A DNA stretch of 64,000 bases from Lutjanus erythropterus (GCA_020091685.1 CM034607.1:28792645-28856644), one strand, 5' to 3'. Shown: positions 12,202-24,560, counted from the stretch's first letter. Made by a program: numbers and translations. Notes: a model not told the origin generated them from the letters alone.

Positions 12202-13022
12202 TAGGGCTATGATGGTATGGATTTTTTTCTTAGCGCTGTGACAAAGCAACATTTTCCCACGGGATGATGATGCCGCTGCCTTAATAATTAAGTTTTTAAA
12301 AAGTTTCTTGAAGTATACTGCAATAAGAATAGTTAGCTCCTTTAAGGAGTGGGGCAGTGTTAGGCTGGAGATATACATGCTGTTTGACCATGCGTTTGTG
12401 TAGACAGCCGGCTGCGTAGTGAAACGAACTGCCACTTGTCTGTGTGTTACTGCAAAACACCACTAGAAGGCAAAAAAGAGAACTCAGGCCATAAGCCACC
12501 TGTAAAAACAAAAGAAAGAAGAGAAGGAGTTCTGTTTTTCCATCTTCTTCTTTGTCTCGAGCCTATTTCCATTTATTTCGACATGTTTCGACGTCGAACT
12601 TATCTGTTGCCAGCTGTTGCAGCGGGCATGTTTGTCACTTTGTAGCTTCAACGTTATGTTGTAAAGATGAGGGTAGCTGCCGACTTGTTCAATGAGCCTG
12701 TCCTCAAAATTTTCCACCATTGTTGTTGCTGGTGACGTATCTCCTGACCCCTGACCCTGTCACTTTCAACTACATGTTGAAAACAGTTGTTGTTAGCATG
12801 TTATTAGGCATCCACTAGCAAAACCAAGGTGGCTTGAGTCTGTCGACCAATCAGAGGCTGTGTTCCTGACTTCTGTGTGACACTGCTGATCTATAGTTGT
12901 ATTAAGATATGCATGTGAGGTTCTCACCATGAGACTGATCCTCCAAAATAAAATTTGCAGTGATGACAGGAGTGAGCTCAGCTCCTCGGCATTGTGATAA
13001 TGTGATTATCATTACAGCCCTA
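12202..13022. mobile_element. TAGGGCT-terminal DNA element (hAT-like), non-autonomous
   Basis: The left end reads TAGGGCTATGATGG and the right end reads ATCATTACAGCCCTA. The reverse complement of the right end, TAGGGCTGTAATGAT, matches the left. The flanking 8-mers agree only partly (5 of 8), so a target duplication is not secure. A partial second copy lies at 46006-46200, sharing TGTTGAAAACAG, TTAGCATGTT and AAAATTTGCAGT and ending ACAGCCC. No transposase is visible. Confidence 0.55.
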
Positions 13023-14866
13023 CAAGAAATGACGTACTGATCAGCCCACGTCAGTTTCCGACAGCGAGTTCGCGACGGCGAGCTCGTTAGTTAACAAGCG
13101 TAAATGATGGACAACTGGAGGACAGAGTTGTGGAATCTCACAGATAAAGTTTTTCCTTGCTGTAAATCTATTTTTGTCTTTGTCTTCGGTAAAAAAAAAA
13201 ATTGAAGACATTTTGACATCTCACCGTAGAAAAAGCACAGGTGTGGATAATAAAGTGAATGATGGCTGAGTTCCATTTAGTTGCTTCAGTTTCAGGGTCT
13301 TGGTAATATGCAGGTTGGCTTACTTTCACACTTACTGGGACACTTGAGTAGAAGAATAATGTCTAACTGCAGTGAAGACAATACGGGGACAGATGCTAAT
13401 ATTTTTAAGCACCAAACCTCTAGATTTGGTGGCCAAAGTACATTTTTGGTGGCTTGGATTTAAAAGAATATAAAAACACTTCAGGAACAGAAATTCAACA
13501 CATCTTAACGCAGCCTTCCTTAAATTTGATACTTGTCAAACAACTTGTGTTTTTTTAAAAACGAGCTAGACTTCTCGACTAGTTGAGGAAACTGGTGGCA
13601 TCGATACGTAAGAAAATATCAATATTCTTGAGAATTGCGATATTGTGTTTTGTGGCACTGTTTTGATTCTCAAAAACACTCATCATGATATCATGATACA
13701 TGCAAAGATTCGTGGCGGTGGTTCATTTTATGTTGTGTGTAAACCTCCAACCACTAGACAGCAGTGTTGTTATCTATCGTCACTGTTCTGACTGTATAAA
13801 TATATATTACACTTCTTGTGTTTCTGGTTCTTCTCTGAGGATTATGTTAGCAGTTTTGCTCAGTAAACATATCGGTAGGTAGACGGTGACGAGTGCTGCT
13901 CGCTGTTTTCCTAAAATGCTGAATGAAAACGTGCGCAGGAATGGGGATGTCTGTGAAACTGTACAAGATGAAACATTTTGTGCCCACGAACCACAGTTAA
14001 AGAAATGATGATGATCATAAGAAAATATGTCTTGCATGCACACCTAACATTTAGAGTGGCTGAAATTCATTTAGTTAATTTTGCCTTTATTGCTTAGATT
14101 TTAATAGTTTTGGCACACAGGTGGGATTTTATAATTAATCTCAGGAATTTAACGGGTATTTATGTTTTATATTCTGCTGTATCTGAGAAACTGTGTGCAG
14201 TTAAAGAAAGGCTGTGTTTGATCCAAAGGGTTATTCAGTCTCTGTACTGTTGCAGCAGCCGCAGTTTTTGAACAACATCATTTATGTTTCATAAGAGCTT
14301 TTTCATAATCCAGACTTTTACTGTCTGTGTATACAGTGGTATGGTGAAAGCATACAATACCATCATTCAGCGCTGACCTCCAGGATTCAGGTCTGTGAAG
14401 CAGCTCATTCTGTCAGTCTCTGCAGCTAACATCGAGTCAAAAGCTCCATTAGGAGTCAGATACAGTATCAAGACATTATCAGACACACAAATGGAGCGAC
14501 ATGACATCAGAGGGGGGACTCAGGCCTACCTTTAGGCAAAGGTCGGCAGTTGCCTTTGGCTCCAAGCTACCTGGGGCCTCTGCTCACATACTTAAGGTTA
14601 CGAAAGTCTTGTTTTTAACTTTTCTCTAATTAATTATGTCTTTCTAGAAATCCATACGCTAAAAGGGCATCGGAATGCTTAATTTGTGTCTCAGGGCCTC
14701 AACTATTCAATCATCTTCAACACCTGCAGAGACGATTCAGGGAAACGGTAGTCGACTCTAACTGTAAACAAACGGCTCAGCGTGACGAACGGACAGTGAA
14801 AATGAAGCGAAGCTACCCCAGCTGTGCTGAAAAAAAAAAAATTGAGGCAGCGGGAGGACTCTAAAA
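13023..14866. other. Non-coding, diffuse old repeats
   Basis: No gene. 13600-13720 contains several ATATC/GATAT motifs typical of decayed fish repeats, and 14500-14700 looks like repeat-derived DNA. No boundaries could be assigned. Confidence 0.35.
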
Positions 14867-15022
14867 GACAACACCCACCTCAGCCACATGCTGTGCAGCC
14901 TGCTGCCGTCTGGCAAGAGATACAGGAGTATCCACTGCTGTACCTCCAGACTACAGAGCTGCTTAATTCATCTTCAGCACTACTCCATTATTAAGAGTTT
15001 ACTTTTAAGACCTGTTATTTAA
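14867..15022 (+). mobile_element. LINE (L2/CR1-like) reverse transcriptase C-terminal relic
   Basis: An uninterrupted frame of 51 codons ends at TAA 15020-15022. It contains HMLCSLLPSGKRYRSIHCCT followed by SRLQSC. This matches the conserved segment downstream of the reverse transcriptase fingers and palm in fish L2/Rex-type non-LTR retrotransposons, where a Leu-Leu-Pro-Ser-Gly-[RK]-[RK]-Tyr-Arg-Ser-Ile core and an Arg-Leu-Gln motif recur. No reverse transcriptase catalytic core precedes it, so this is a 5'-truncated dead copy. The family assignment is from memory of the motif, not from a search. Confidence 0.7.
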
Positions 15023-15399
15023 AATGGCTAAAAAGGGGAAATAAATGATGCAGATTTTGAATGTCATGATTATATTTGAATATTATTAATTGATTTCAAG
15101 TATAACCCTAATGTAATATCTTGTGGGCTAAATCAGTCATTTGTCAAATCAAGTTTTGTCTGGTTAACTCAAAGGTTTTGATCATGGTTAAAGCTCGACC
15201 AGGTTATATAACAAAAAATTAAACTCAGACGTCCACTCAAAAGTTTTTGAAGTTTAAACTGCCTGGGACTTTTTTTTCATCAACTTCTTTGAAAATAATT
15301 TAGGGCTTCACCAACAAGTAAGTGCATTATTTTACCTGATTTTATTTATGTAGAGGTTTGGGTTGGGTAGTGAAATCCAGTGCATTGGTTCCCATACGA
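15023..15399. other. Non-coding, no feature seen
   Basis: AT-rich sequence following the LINE relic. It may include its 3' tail, but no poly-A or tandem tail is evident. Confidence 0.35.
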
Positions 15400-15720
15400 C
15401 CAGTACCTGCTGGACCGGTGCCTCATTTCGGTGCCGCACACCCAAACTGTCCATTAAAATAGTTTCCGTTTGGTGCAGACGTTACAGACACATCACCAAA
15501 TATGTCAAACATTACAGCAACTCTGACTCTACATGACTCCGGCAGCAGGTAGCCTTCAGTTAGGTGACAAACAAACTCGCCTTAGCAAAAAAAAAAAAAA
15601 AAACCTGTTTTTTCATGTCATTTTGTGCTTCATTTATTTAAAGAAAGTATCAGTCCAGGCCCCGTTTAAGCATCGGTACCATTTTAAAGGCATCATTTTA
15701 GCACCGGTATCGTAAAAAAG
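15400..15720. repeat. Palindromic dispersed repeat (GGTACC/ACCGGT-rich)
   Basis: Left part contains GACCGGTGCCTCATTTCGGTGC and right part GCATCGGTACC...GCACCGGTATCG. The segments are related in inverted orientation around an 18-nt A run at 15585-15602. This looks like a decayed foldback DNA element. Confidence 0.4.
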
Positions 15721-17949
15721 CCATCTAGTATCTAGTATAGATACGTTTGATATTATATAAGATAAAGTGATGTATCTTGTTTATTCTGTGTGAAAAAGAG
15801 GCCTGGTGTGTCTGTGTCACACAATAATCTCATCATTTTTGTAATATTGCTCCTGTACACAGTCCAATTAGATATTTTCTTCAAATCGTTAGGCTCTATT
15901 AAGGAGCGCAGAAGTAAAAAGGAACGAGGAGAAGAGAGAGGCGGCTGATTGTGCTCGAAACTAGAGCAGGGTCAGGGATCCTTCTTGGATATTTATGAGA
16001 CATAAAGAGTGACATGAAAACGTGATCAAATGGATGCGACGCCGAGTGAGAGATGAATGTTTGAAAGCGATTTCTGATGAGGGCCCGCGAACTGATGTCG
16101 GGTTGCAGTATTAGAGAGGAGGAGAGCAAACAACGAGCTGAACAATCAAACAGACAAACAAAACAAAACAACAACATAAAAAAAAACAGCGATGAATACG
16201 ATGAAAATGAATGAGGAAATGAAGTGTGTGTGTGTGGGGAGGGTGAACGGTGAGATGTGAGGAGGCCAGAGGGAGGTTGAGAGTCAGGGTGAGCAGAGAT
16301 GGAGAGGAGGATGAAGAAGAGGAGAGGAAAAAAAGCGAGCAGGCAAAAGGGGGGGGGTGGAGGTTGTTGTTTTAAGATCAGTACGGATGAGTGCGTTTCC
16401 CCTCTCTGGGGAGGGGGACCATCGGCTCTCTATGTCTGTCACTCCACTCGTTTATGCCTCGCTTCGAGGGAGAGGTAAAGGGCGCCGAGTCGTTTGGTGT
16501 GTGTCTCTTTGTGCGCGTGTGTGTTTGAGGTGGCTTATGTGAGAGTGGGGGCAGTTTTTAAAAGGAGTGTAATCACAGAATGAGTCACCCTTCCTTTCAT
16601 TAGGTTGTTTTTTCGTCCCTCCACCGCCCTTTTTTTTTTTTCCTCTCCTGCCTTGTTCTTTCCTCTCAAATACAGGTTGTTCTGTTCTTCCAGCTTGTTA
16701 GCTGCTTATTGTCTTGTGTTTCTGAGAGCAAACACTTTCATATCCTGTTGTTTGTTGACAGCTTTTGAGGTTTTGACGACCACTGGTTTGGTTTAAGGCT
16801 GCCTTTTTTTTTTTTTTTTTTTGAATTATATATAACCCTCTGTGGCATGGTTTTGCCTCTAGTAACGTACCCAATTTTGGCTATTTTACACTCACTCAGT
16901 ACATCCTAAATTATGGTGCAATATTTCAAAAAAGGAGGCAGGACCCTGAGGAAACTAATAGCAGTATTTTAATTTGTCACATGACTCTCAGGAGGTCGTG
17001 TTGAATCCCTTTTTTTGCAGCCTTCCTCACATGGTTCCGCTCAAAAAAAGGTCTGAAAATGTCGTTTTCTGTTATTTTACAATCTGGAAACCTTGGATTA
17101 ACATTGATAGATGAGTAAAGTTTAATATTTAATTGTTTAATGCACTCTCTTTCATAATTAAGTAATGGAAAACTGTTCACATCCAATTAACGCTTCACCA
17201 TTATGGATTCCAGCCATGCCATTTTTGGTTATTAATTTATCTACTGTTCAACCAATACAATATAGGGTTTAAAATACATTGATAACTATTTTATTTTATT
17301 TTATTTTAACTCACAAGCAGTGAGCCAAAGATGACAGTTATGGTGGCAACAAACTGTATGTCTGAAAAGAAACACCAGGAAACTGAAAACAAACATTTAA
17401 ATGTAACACAAACTCTGAAATGTGACTCACTATTTTGTTTTTCCACCGGCATTTTAATTAATTTCATTCAATATTTAAACAATAATTATTTTTATTCCTT
17501 ACCATTACGATGCTGTGTTGCTGTAAGGTACAGTAAGAATAATTATTTTCTCTATAAATGGTCCAAATATAGTGAAAGATGTCCCTCATTTTTAGCCAGA
17601 ACTCAAAGTATAAGTCTTCAAATAGCCTTTTTTGGCCAAACAACTGTCCAAAACAGCAAAATATTAAATTCACAATGATCTAAAAATGTGAAAAGTGACA
17701 AATCCTCACATAACAAATTCACTGGTCCCAGCTTCTCATGTTTTTTGCTTGATAAATCACTTTAATTATCGCAGTTGTTTTCATGAATTTCTCTCTCTGT
17801 CACCTTAATCATCTGTTTTAAGTCCTGTAATAACAGTTGAGTGAACTTTGAACTTCAGTCAACTTTCTCCTTTCCTGTATTTGTACTTTGTGTTGTTTCA
17901 CTGTGTTGACAAGAAAAACAAATGTTGAAGCTGATTTTGAAGATTCATA
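15721..17949. other. Non-coding DNA with homopolymer and purine tracts
   Basis: No gene. Contains a purine-rich tract at about 16220-16345 and T runs at 16628-16641 and 16804-16822. A possible CCCT...AGGG-ended piece lies at 16834-17266, but it was not firm enough to call. The rest is AT-rich. Confidence 0.4.
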
Positions 17950-18060
17950 AAGTCACATTGTATGTTAGCGATTGTTGCGAAAATGTTAGCTAACTAACTA
18001 AATGCTAGCTAACTGGCTAGCGATTGATGTAGCTACTTAGCTAGCATTTTGTTAACATTT
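17950..18060. repeat. GCTAGCTAA-rich repeat block
   Basis: Dense GTTAGCTAACTA / TGCTAGCTAAC motifs are related to the larger tandem array at 18541-18955. This may be a detached unit of that array. Confidence 0.6.
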
Positions 18061-18540
18061 AAAGAACAAGGAAATTCAAAGGGCTTTACGTAAAACATAA
18101 AAGGCATAAAACCAATCCAGTGAGGTTAATAGAAAATAAAAATAAGACTAGACATGAAAGTAAAAGTTATAGTGCAGTTTAATATATTAAATAAAAGCCT
18201 CTGATTTGGTTTAATGAAAGGCAGAAACAGACAAAAGTCTTCAGCCTTGATTTAAAATAAATGAGAGTTGCAGCAGTTTTCTGGGAGCTTGTTTCAGATA
18301 TGTGGTGCATAAAAACTGAATGTTACCGCCAAGTTTACCCTTGGGGACAAAAAGTTGACTTGTCCCAGACGACCTTAGACGTCTGGATGATTCATGATGT
18401 AGCAGAAGATCAGAGATGTATTTTGGCCCTCAGTGCTTTATAAACAAACAGCAGAATTTTAAGTCAGTTCTTTGGCACACAGGAAGTCAGAGGAAGGATC
18501 TCAGAACGTGATCTACATTAGCTCACATGAGAGTGACTTA
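18061..18540. repeat. Probable dispersed repeat (fish type)
   Basis: Reads like a common fish interspersed repeat: CAAAGGGCTTTACGTAAAAC followed further on by GGAGCTTGTTTCAGATATG and GTGCATAAAAACTGAATG. I recognise the style but cannot name the family. The short open frame 18261-18443 lies within it and is not supported as a gene. Confidence 0.4.
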
Positions 18541-18955
18541 ATGTTGCTTTTACAGGTCCCCTAGCAACATCTTGTTTTGCTAACATAAATATAAGATGTA
18601 ACCCAGTTAGCTAATTATTGATGTAGGTCAGCTAGCTAGTGTTTTGTTAACATTAGCTAACTTAATTTCGCTATTACAGGTCCTCTAGCAACATCTAGTT
18701 TAGCTAACATAGCTATCAGATATAACTAGCCAGCTAATGATTGATGTGGATTAGCTAGCAGGTTAGCTAGCATTTTTCTAACATTAACTAACTTTATTTG
18801 TGACTTAATGTCGCTTTTACACATCCACAGCAACATCTAATTTTACTAACATAGCTATCAAATGTAACTAGCTTGATAACGATTGATATAGACTGGCTAG
18901 CAAGCTAGCTAGCATTTTTCTAACATAAGCTAACTGAAGATGTAACTAGCAACAT
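18541..18955 (+). repeat. Three-unit tandem repeat, period about 125-135 bp
   Basis: Units begin near 18541, 18665 and 18800. Each carries, in order, GCTTTTACAGGTCC or a variant, TAGCAACATCT, GCTAACATA, TAACTAGC, AATGATTGATGT and GCTAGCATTTTTCTAACATT. The GCTAGC and TTAGCTAA cores are self-complementary and recur many times. The units have clearly diverged, so the expansion is not recent. Confidence 0.85.
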
Positions 18956-20292
18956 CTTCTAACGATGTTCAGAACTGTTTTTCTTAACAACATAGGTGAG
19001 CCAAGCACATAGCATATCTAAGTACAGGAATCGCTAACTGAGGTTCCACATCATTGGAGCACAGAATGGAAAGGGGCGGGACTTAGGAAGGGTCCGTCAA
19101 AAACTGTTTCAGCACTGGTTTGGTTGCTTTTGTAGCACTAGTTTGACCAAACTCACAGCAACCATTAATACTGAAACACTGAACTAGTGTACAAACAAAA
19201 TAAACAGCTAACATGTAATTTAATGATGTTAGTGTATTTGCTCTTTTATTATGTTAAAATTAAAAGTAGTACTTAGTTCAACTAATTAAAAAATCCTGAA
19301 GACTAAAATTGTCATTTTTAATTAGGTGATTGACAAGGTTTTGTACACATAATTAGCTTTTATTCATTCATTTATTTATTCAATCATTAATTTATTCAAA
19401 CTTCATGCTGTTTTAACAGTTTGATTGATTCAGACCATTATATCCTTCTTTAACCCCCCACTGAAAAGGGTTGGAAAGAGTTTTAAAAAGTTTCACTTAA
19501 GTGAGAGCACAGTGTTTGACGTTTCAAAAATACAGGTGTAAAAAAGTGAGTTTGTGGCAGTAATGGTAATTAAGGACGGGTAATTGCAATTAGTCACTTT
19601 CCACCCCCGCTGCTCCGTTAAAATCATTGACTAATGAAATTAATGTAGAAGTGGCAGGACTCTGTGCGCTCATGTAAAAGCATGGACAAGTCTGGGATGC
19701 ATTACTGCTGGATAAATTCCAAAAAAAAGCACATTAAACAACCAAATGAATGAATAAAACATGAAAACAGAATAAGAGTCAGTGCTGGTTTTATGGTCTG
19801 TTTTTAAATATCTGCTGAGGGACCAAACCCCATTATTTTATTTTATAACACTGACTGCCTGACATCTGATATTTAATTAAAGGCCAGTATCAGTCAAATA
19901 TATTAGCAAGCTGATTTATCTGTCTAACCCAAGCAGTAAGTAATATCCGCCCTGTCGTGAAATTAGCACTAAAATACGATTCTGTTTCAACGCGATAACG
20001 TTCATTTGGCTTAAATTACAACATGTCAAATGTGCCGTTTTTGGTGCTAATAACTGTATCAGAGTTGTAACTCACTGGCAGCGGCCTCTAAAGCCTTCCC
20101 CGACAAAGTTATCATTGTTTTTGCAGGTAGGCAGGCCTGTCACCCCGAGTGTGTGTTTAGCCCAGTTGCCATGAAGGTTATCAGGCCAGCGCACAAACTA
20201 GACTAGAGGTGGAGGTGGAGGGGAGGCGGGGCGGGCTCCCCACAGGTTAGGAGGCATAAGTATGCACCGCCAGTTAGATGCTTATTTTTACC
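18956..20292. other. Non-coding, no feature seen
   Basis: No gene or bounded repeat was recognised. AT-rich to about 19440 and mixed thereafter. Confidence 0.4.
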
Positions 20293-20382
20293 TGTGTGTG
20301 TGTGTGTGTGTGTTTACGGAGCTGTCTGTCCATGTGTCTGTTTATCCGCCTGTCTCTTTGTGTGTGTGTGTGTGTGTGTGTG
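20293..20382. repeat. Two (TG)n microsatellites
   Basis: TG runs at about 20293-20313 and 20359-20382 are separated by a degenerate GTCTGT-rich spacer. Confidence 0.95.
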
Positions 20383-20454
20383 CAGAGACTCCCAGCAGGA
20401 GCAGCCAAAGTGCGTTCCTCTAATGTCATCCTGTGGCCGTCCTCCAGCTAAAAG

Positions 20455-20660
20455 CCAGCGGCTTGCTCTCCTCTACACTCCTCCCCCAATGTCACCTTTC
20501 CTCTCTCCGCGTTTTTACTTTCTCCTCCTCTAACGCCTCCTCCTCCTCCTCCTCCTTTCTCTCACTCCCTCTCTTTTCTCTGTGTGTTTGTCATTTTTCA
20601 TCATCCGTCCGTGTTTGCTAATCTCCGTCCTTTCTCTGCTCTCCGTCTCAATTCATCATC
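20455..20660. repeat. Polypyrimidine tract with (CCT)n
   Basis: C/T-rich on the plus strand, including a CCTCCTCCT run near 20537-20555. Confidence 0.8.
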
Positions 20661-20816
20661 TCTACTTGGGTCTTGTGCTGAAGGTTACCGAATCGCTGAT
20701 AGAGAGAAGACGAGGAGAAGACGATCATAAAGACTGACAGGGAGGGAGGGAGGGGTCATCCTCTCTTATCTCTGTCTCTTCTCTGTCTTTATGTTTTATT
20801 CTCCATCTCAGCATCC

Positions 20817-21868
20817 CCGCACTCTTACACACAAAGGTACTATCTAGAACCATAGACGGTTCTTTGGCTTGTCCCTGTAGGTTCTACCCTTTTTAGTTCC
20901 TGGTAGAACTTTTTATAAACGTTCCAGCTGCAGTTTTACCTAAAATCCAACATAGAGAGTTATACCTAGAACCACCTGTGAAAGGTTTCACCCAGAGCCC
21001 CCTATGAGAGGTTCTACAGAGAACCCCTTTATGGTGTAATGGTTCCATGCAGCACCCTCTCTGGGGGTTCTGTCTAGACCTTTTGCACCTTCTAACAGTG
21101 TCAGCAAGAAGCCACTCATATACAGAGACCTGTTTATATTCAAAGGGTTTTATTTAGAACTCATCGCAGGGATTCTACCGAGAACCATTTTATATTCCAA
21201 CACATTCAGGGGGTTCTACAGAGAACATTTTTATGTTCTGGGGATTTTATCAAGAACACACTCAGGGTTTTACTGAGAACCTTTTTATATGCACAGGGTT
21301 TTGTCTAGAACACACACAAGGGGATCTACCAAGAACATATTTATATTCCAATGCTTTTCTGTAGAACACGCACAAAGGGTTCTCGCAACGACCTTTTCAT
21401 ATTCCAGGAGTTTTATCTAGAACACACCCAGGTTGTACAACTGAGAACCTTTTTAAATTCTAAGGGTTTTATCTAGAGCACACTCCGGGGGGTTCTACAG
21501 GCAACATTTTTGTATTCTGGGGGTTTTATAAAGAACACACTCAGGGTTTTTACCAAGAACCTTTTTGTATTTCAAGAGTTTTATTTGGACTTCACCAAGG
21601 CGGATCTAACAAGAACCTTTTCATATTCAGAGGGTTTTGTCTAGAACACAGTCAGGGGGTTCTACCAAGAACCTTTTTATATTCTAGGGGTTTTATCTAG
21701 ATGAAAACCCCGGATGAAAAGGGTTCTTAATGGAACCTTTTAGTCTTACAAAGAACCCTTGACTAATCCTTTCTTCAAAACAAAAGGATTATTCAGAAGA
21801 AAATGGTTGTGGGTAGAACCTCAGCCCTTCAGGAAGAACCCTTTTGGAACAGTTATTTCTGAGAGTGT
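20817..21868. mobile_element. TIR element containing a 56-bp minisatellite
   Basis: The left end (GCACTCTTACACACAAAGGT) and the reverse complement of the right end (ACACTCTCAGAAATAACTG) are similar, suggesting decayed terminal inverted repeats. The interior from about 21145 to 21700 is a tandem array. Ten AGGGTTTTATCTAGAACAC-like starts lie near 21145, 21239, 21295, 21350, 21407, 21463, 21519, 21573, 21630 and 21687, so the spacing is 54-57 bp after a longer first step. Each unit also carries TTCTACCAAGAACC and TTTTTATATTC. Less regular GGTTCT/AGAACC palindromes fill both flanks. Confidence 0.8.
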
Positions 21869-22202
21869 TTCTCTCTCTGCCTCTGTTTCTGTTTCCCCGT
21901 TCCTTCTCCTCCTCCTCTCCTCCTGATCTCTGCCCCCTCCATCTGCTCCTTCCTGTCATTTCTACCCCGACACCGCTCACCTCTCCCTCCCTCTTCTCCT
22001 CCCGCTGATCCCTCCGTACTGACAGCCGTCAATTTCAGACAGACGGACACACTTCACAGGAACAGCATGCGAAGTGGTTGTCTGTTTTTGCGCTTAATAT
22101 GATGTGAAGCCTGTTAGTTTGACCCACGGATGAGGTCGACACTTAACCCTGTGTTTGCTTTGCTGCTCTGAACGGCTCATGTTTACTGTTTGATTTGATG
22201 AA
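21869..22202. other. CT-rich then mixed non-coding DNA
   Basis: 21870-22010 is pyrimidine-rich on the plus strand. Opposing open frames there are composition artefacts. No gene. Confidence 0.5.
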
Positions 22203-23668
22203 GGGATAGTTTGAATCATTTGGTGTGATATTTATTCATAATCAGAGAATTTCGTGCAGTAGATGCTGGTCAGCACGCTCTAGTTTGGAGAAACAGAGAG
22301 GAATACCAGCAGGGAAACTAAGCAGTGTACTATTGTTGACAGGGTCGGCCGAAAAACATATTTCAGCCACTTTAAAAAGGTCTACCTAAAATAATTTATA
22401 TCTGTTTAAGTGTTCACTATATTTAGAATATTTTTACTGCTTTACCCTGCCATCAGACAGCCTTTTCTGACAGGAAACTGTCTTTATATAAGCCAAATAT
22501 CACTCTCTCCAAACCAACCAGACTCCCAAAATGTGGGAGTTGGTGGTATATTGCTGCCTCTATCAGTTAGTTTGTTTGTGTCCCACAAGTCACACAGTAG
22601 CACAAATACTCTTTACGTAGCTCTCATAAAACCAGATTTTGTGTGAATACAACCAAAGCGGCCTCAGTCTGCTCTGCCTGTGTGTAAAACTCTTTTGCAG
22701 CTCTCACAACACCAGATTTTATGTGAATATATCCAAAGCAATCCTCAGTCTGTGCTGCCTGTGCATGTCTATGTGTGTAAAACTCTTTTGCAGCTCTCAC
22801 AGCACTAGATTTTGTGCCAATATAGCCAAAGCAATCTTTCCAGAACAAGGGAGTTGCTGATCTACCGCTTCCTTGATCAGTTAGTTTGCATGTGTCACAC
22901 AAGTCACAAAATAAGACGAACAAATGAACTAATTGAGGCAGCGATAGAACAGCAACTCCCATTTGACAACTTGGTAAGGCAGTGAAAATCTAAAAATAGC
23001 GTGTACTTGAACTGATATACTTAGGTTGATTCAAAGTTGGCTTCTTATCCCAGGCTTAACGAACATGAGAGCGGAAGAGAGATGAACAATGTGAATTAGG
23101 AGAGCGAGAACAAACCAGTTAACCAGAGAAGTAAAACATTTTTCCTGATTGTTTTACAATGATTCTAAAGCACAAATAAACACGCCCACAGCTCTGCAAA
23201 ATGCCAGCTTTTTTGTGAAAGCAACCAAAGTGATCCTCAGTCTGCTCTGCCTGTGTGTCTATGTGTGTAAAACAGAGGAGAAAACAGGCAGAGTCTCTGC
23301 AGATACACCACCACACACCTGTAGTGGGTCATAAGTACAGATGTCACAATTTCATTGTTAATGAATATCGGTTGAAATGAGCCTTCAATTTCAATGGATG
23401 GAAGAATTGTGACACTGTTAGTCATACGTGATAATTGAGAGGGATTATTATTATTACTTTTTTTGGAATATGTTGCATGTTATGCCTGTACTGTAAGTGT
23501 CTAAAGTATGTTTTGCTGCTGACCCTGTCTAGAGTTAGCTTAGCTTCTGTGCTGATAGTCTTCTCTGCTTCTCCAAAGTGCTAACCGCCATCCACTGTAG
23601 CTAATACACTGACTATCGCTAAGTATCTCATACAACTCCATTTCAAATAAGACGAACTATCCCTTTAA
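22203..23668. mobile_element. Foldback DNA element, family B, copy 2, with internal direct repeats
   Basis: Ends are inverted: AAGGGATAGTTTGAA on the left and GAACTATCCCTTTAA on the right. The right end is followed by TTAA, while the left flank reads TGAA. The interior shares landmarks with 7440-8519. It also holds four direct repeats with the core CACCAGATTTTGTGTGAATA then CCAAAGC, near 22621, 22698, 22793 and 23191. A palindrome at 22849-22960 has arms GGGAGTTGCTGATCTACCGC and GCGATAGAACAGCAACTCCC. No transposase is encoded. Short open frames here are artefacts of the repeats. Confidence 0.75.
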
Positions 23669-23723
23669 ATACAGTCAGATCACCTTGCTCTGTCATGCTT
23701 CAGCACAAATGAATGCAAACCTG

Positions 23724-23755
23724 CACACACACACACACACACACTCACACACACA
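23724..23755. repeat. (CA)n microsatellite
   Basis: CA array with one CT interruption. Confidence 0.95.
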
Positions 23756-24069
23756 GCTGAGTACATTAGGCTGTTAGAGTATTCTATCTTTACGCACATA
23801 AGGTCACATTCAGCGCTCCTGTATGCCTCGCTACACAGGCCGGCTGCATTAGGCCCAGGAATCATGGCAAAGCGGCCTGCCTGTCTCTATCTGAAATTCT
23901 AATCACCACTCGCAGACATTACTATTCAGTCTGTGCTCCCGCTGGCTGCTGCCTGCACAACGGCTCAGCTTTGCACTAAAGTTTTGGTTAAACCGTGAAG
24001 GCCAAAGCCCATTTCATAACACCCACATTTGTATTACATATTGATAAACACAATCTGCCTGTTACTTTC

Positions 24070-24560
24070 TGCCCCCAATCTGCCGACTCCCTCCCCTCCT
24101 CCTCCTCCTCTCCGCCGCTCTCCCTTCACCTTGGCCTCCACCGGTCCCTGCTCCAACTTCAAAACAATGTTTTTTTTTTTCCCCACACATTCGCTGCGCA
24201 TTCAGCGGATCCGTTGCCTTTGTCACGACTTATTTATGCATTACACATCTTTTCTTAATAATCTCCCCTCTCATCTTTCAATTTTCCCTCCTTTGCCGCC
24301 CTCCGTCTCTGCATCCCTTTCTTCTGCCTCGCTTTAAGCATTTCACCTCTCCACTATCTCAATGCCTGGGCGCACTCCCACCCCTCCACTCCCACCCCCA
24401 CCCCCACATTCGACTCAATTCTTATCTTGCCCTCTATATTCCTTCATCTCTTCTTTTCCTATCCTTCTTCTCTATCTTTCTGCCCAGCTACCTCGCGCAA
24501 AAAAACCTCCCTCTCGGTGCCCTCTATCCCCTCCCCTCTCCGTCCTCCTGAAATTAAACC
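24070..24560. repeat. Long polypyrimidine tract
   Basis: Nearly 500 nt are dominated by C and T on the plus strand, including (CCT)n and CCCCACCC stretches. Together with 24688-24729 and 24760-24850 it forms a CT / TG / CT composite. Three overlapping open frames of 102-167 codons here are low-complexity Pro/Ser/Leu translations, not genes. Confidence 0.85.

Noticed and set aside
16834..17266. CCCT...AGGG-ended piggyBac-like element
   Set aside because: Terminal similarity is only about 10 of 15 bases and the flanks are not clearly TTAA.
20817..21868. CRISPR-like regular array
   Set aside because: Units are contiguous and diverged without unique spacers, and the DNA is vertebrate. It is a minisatellite.
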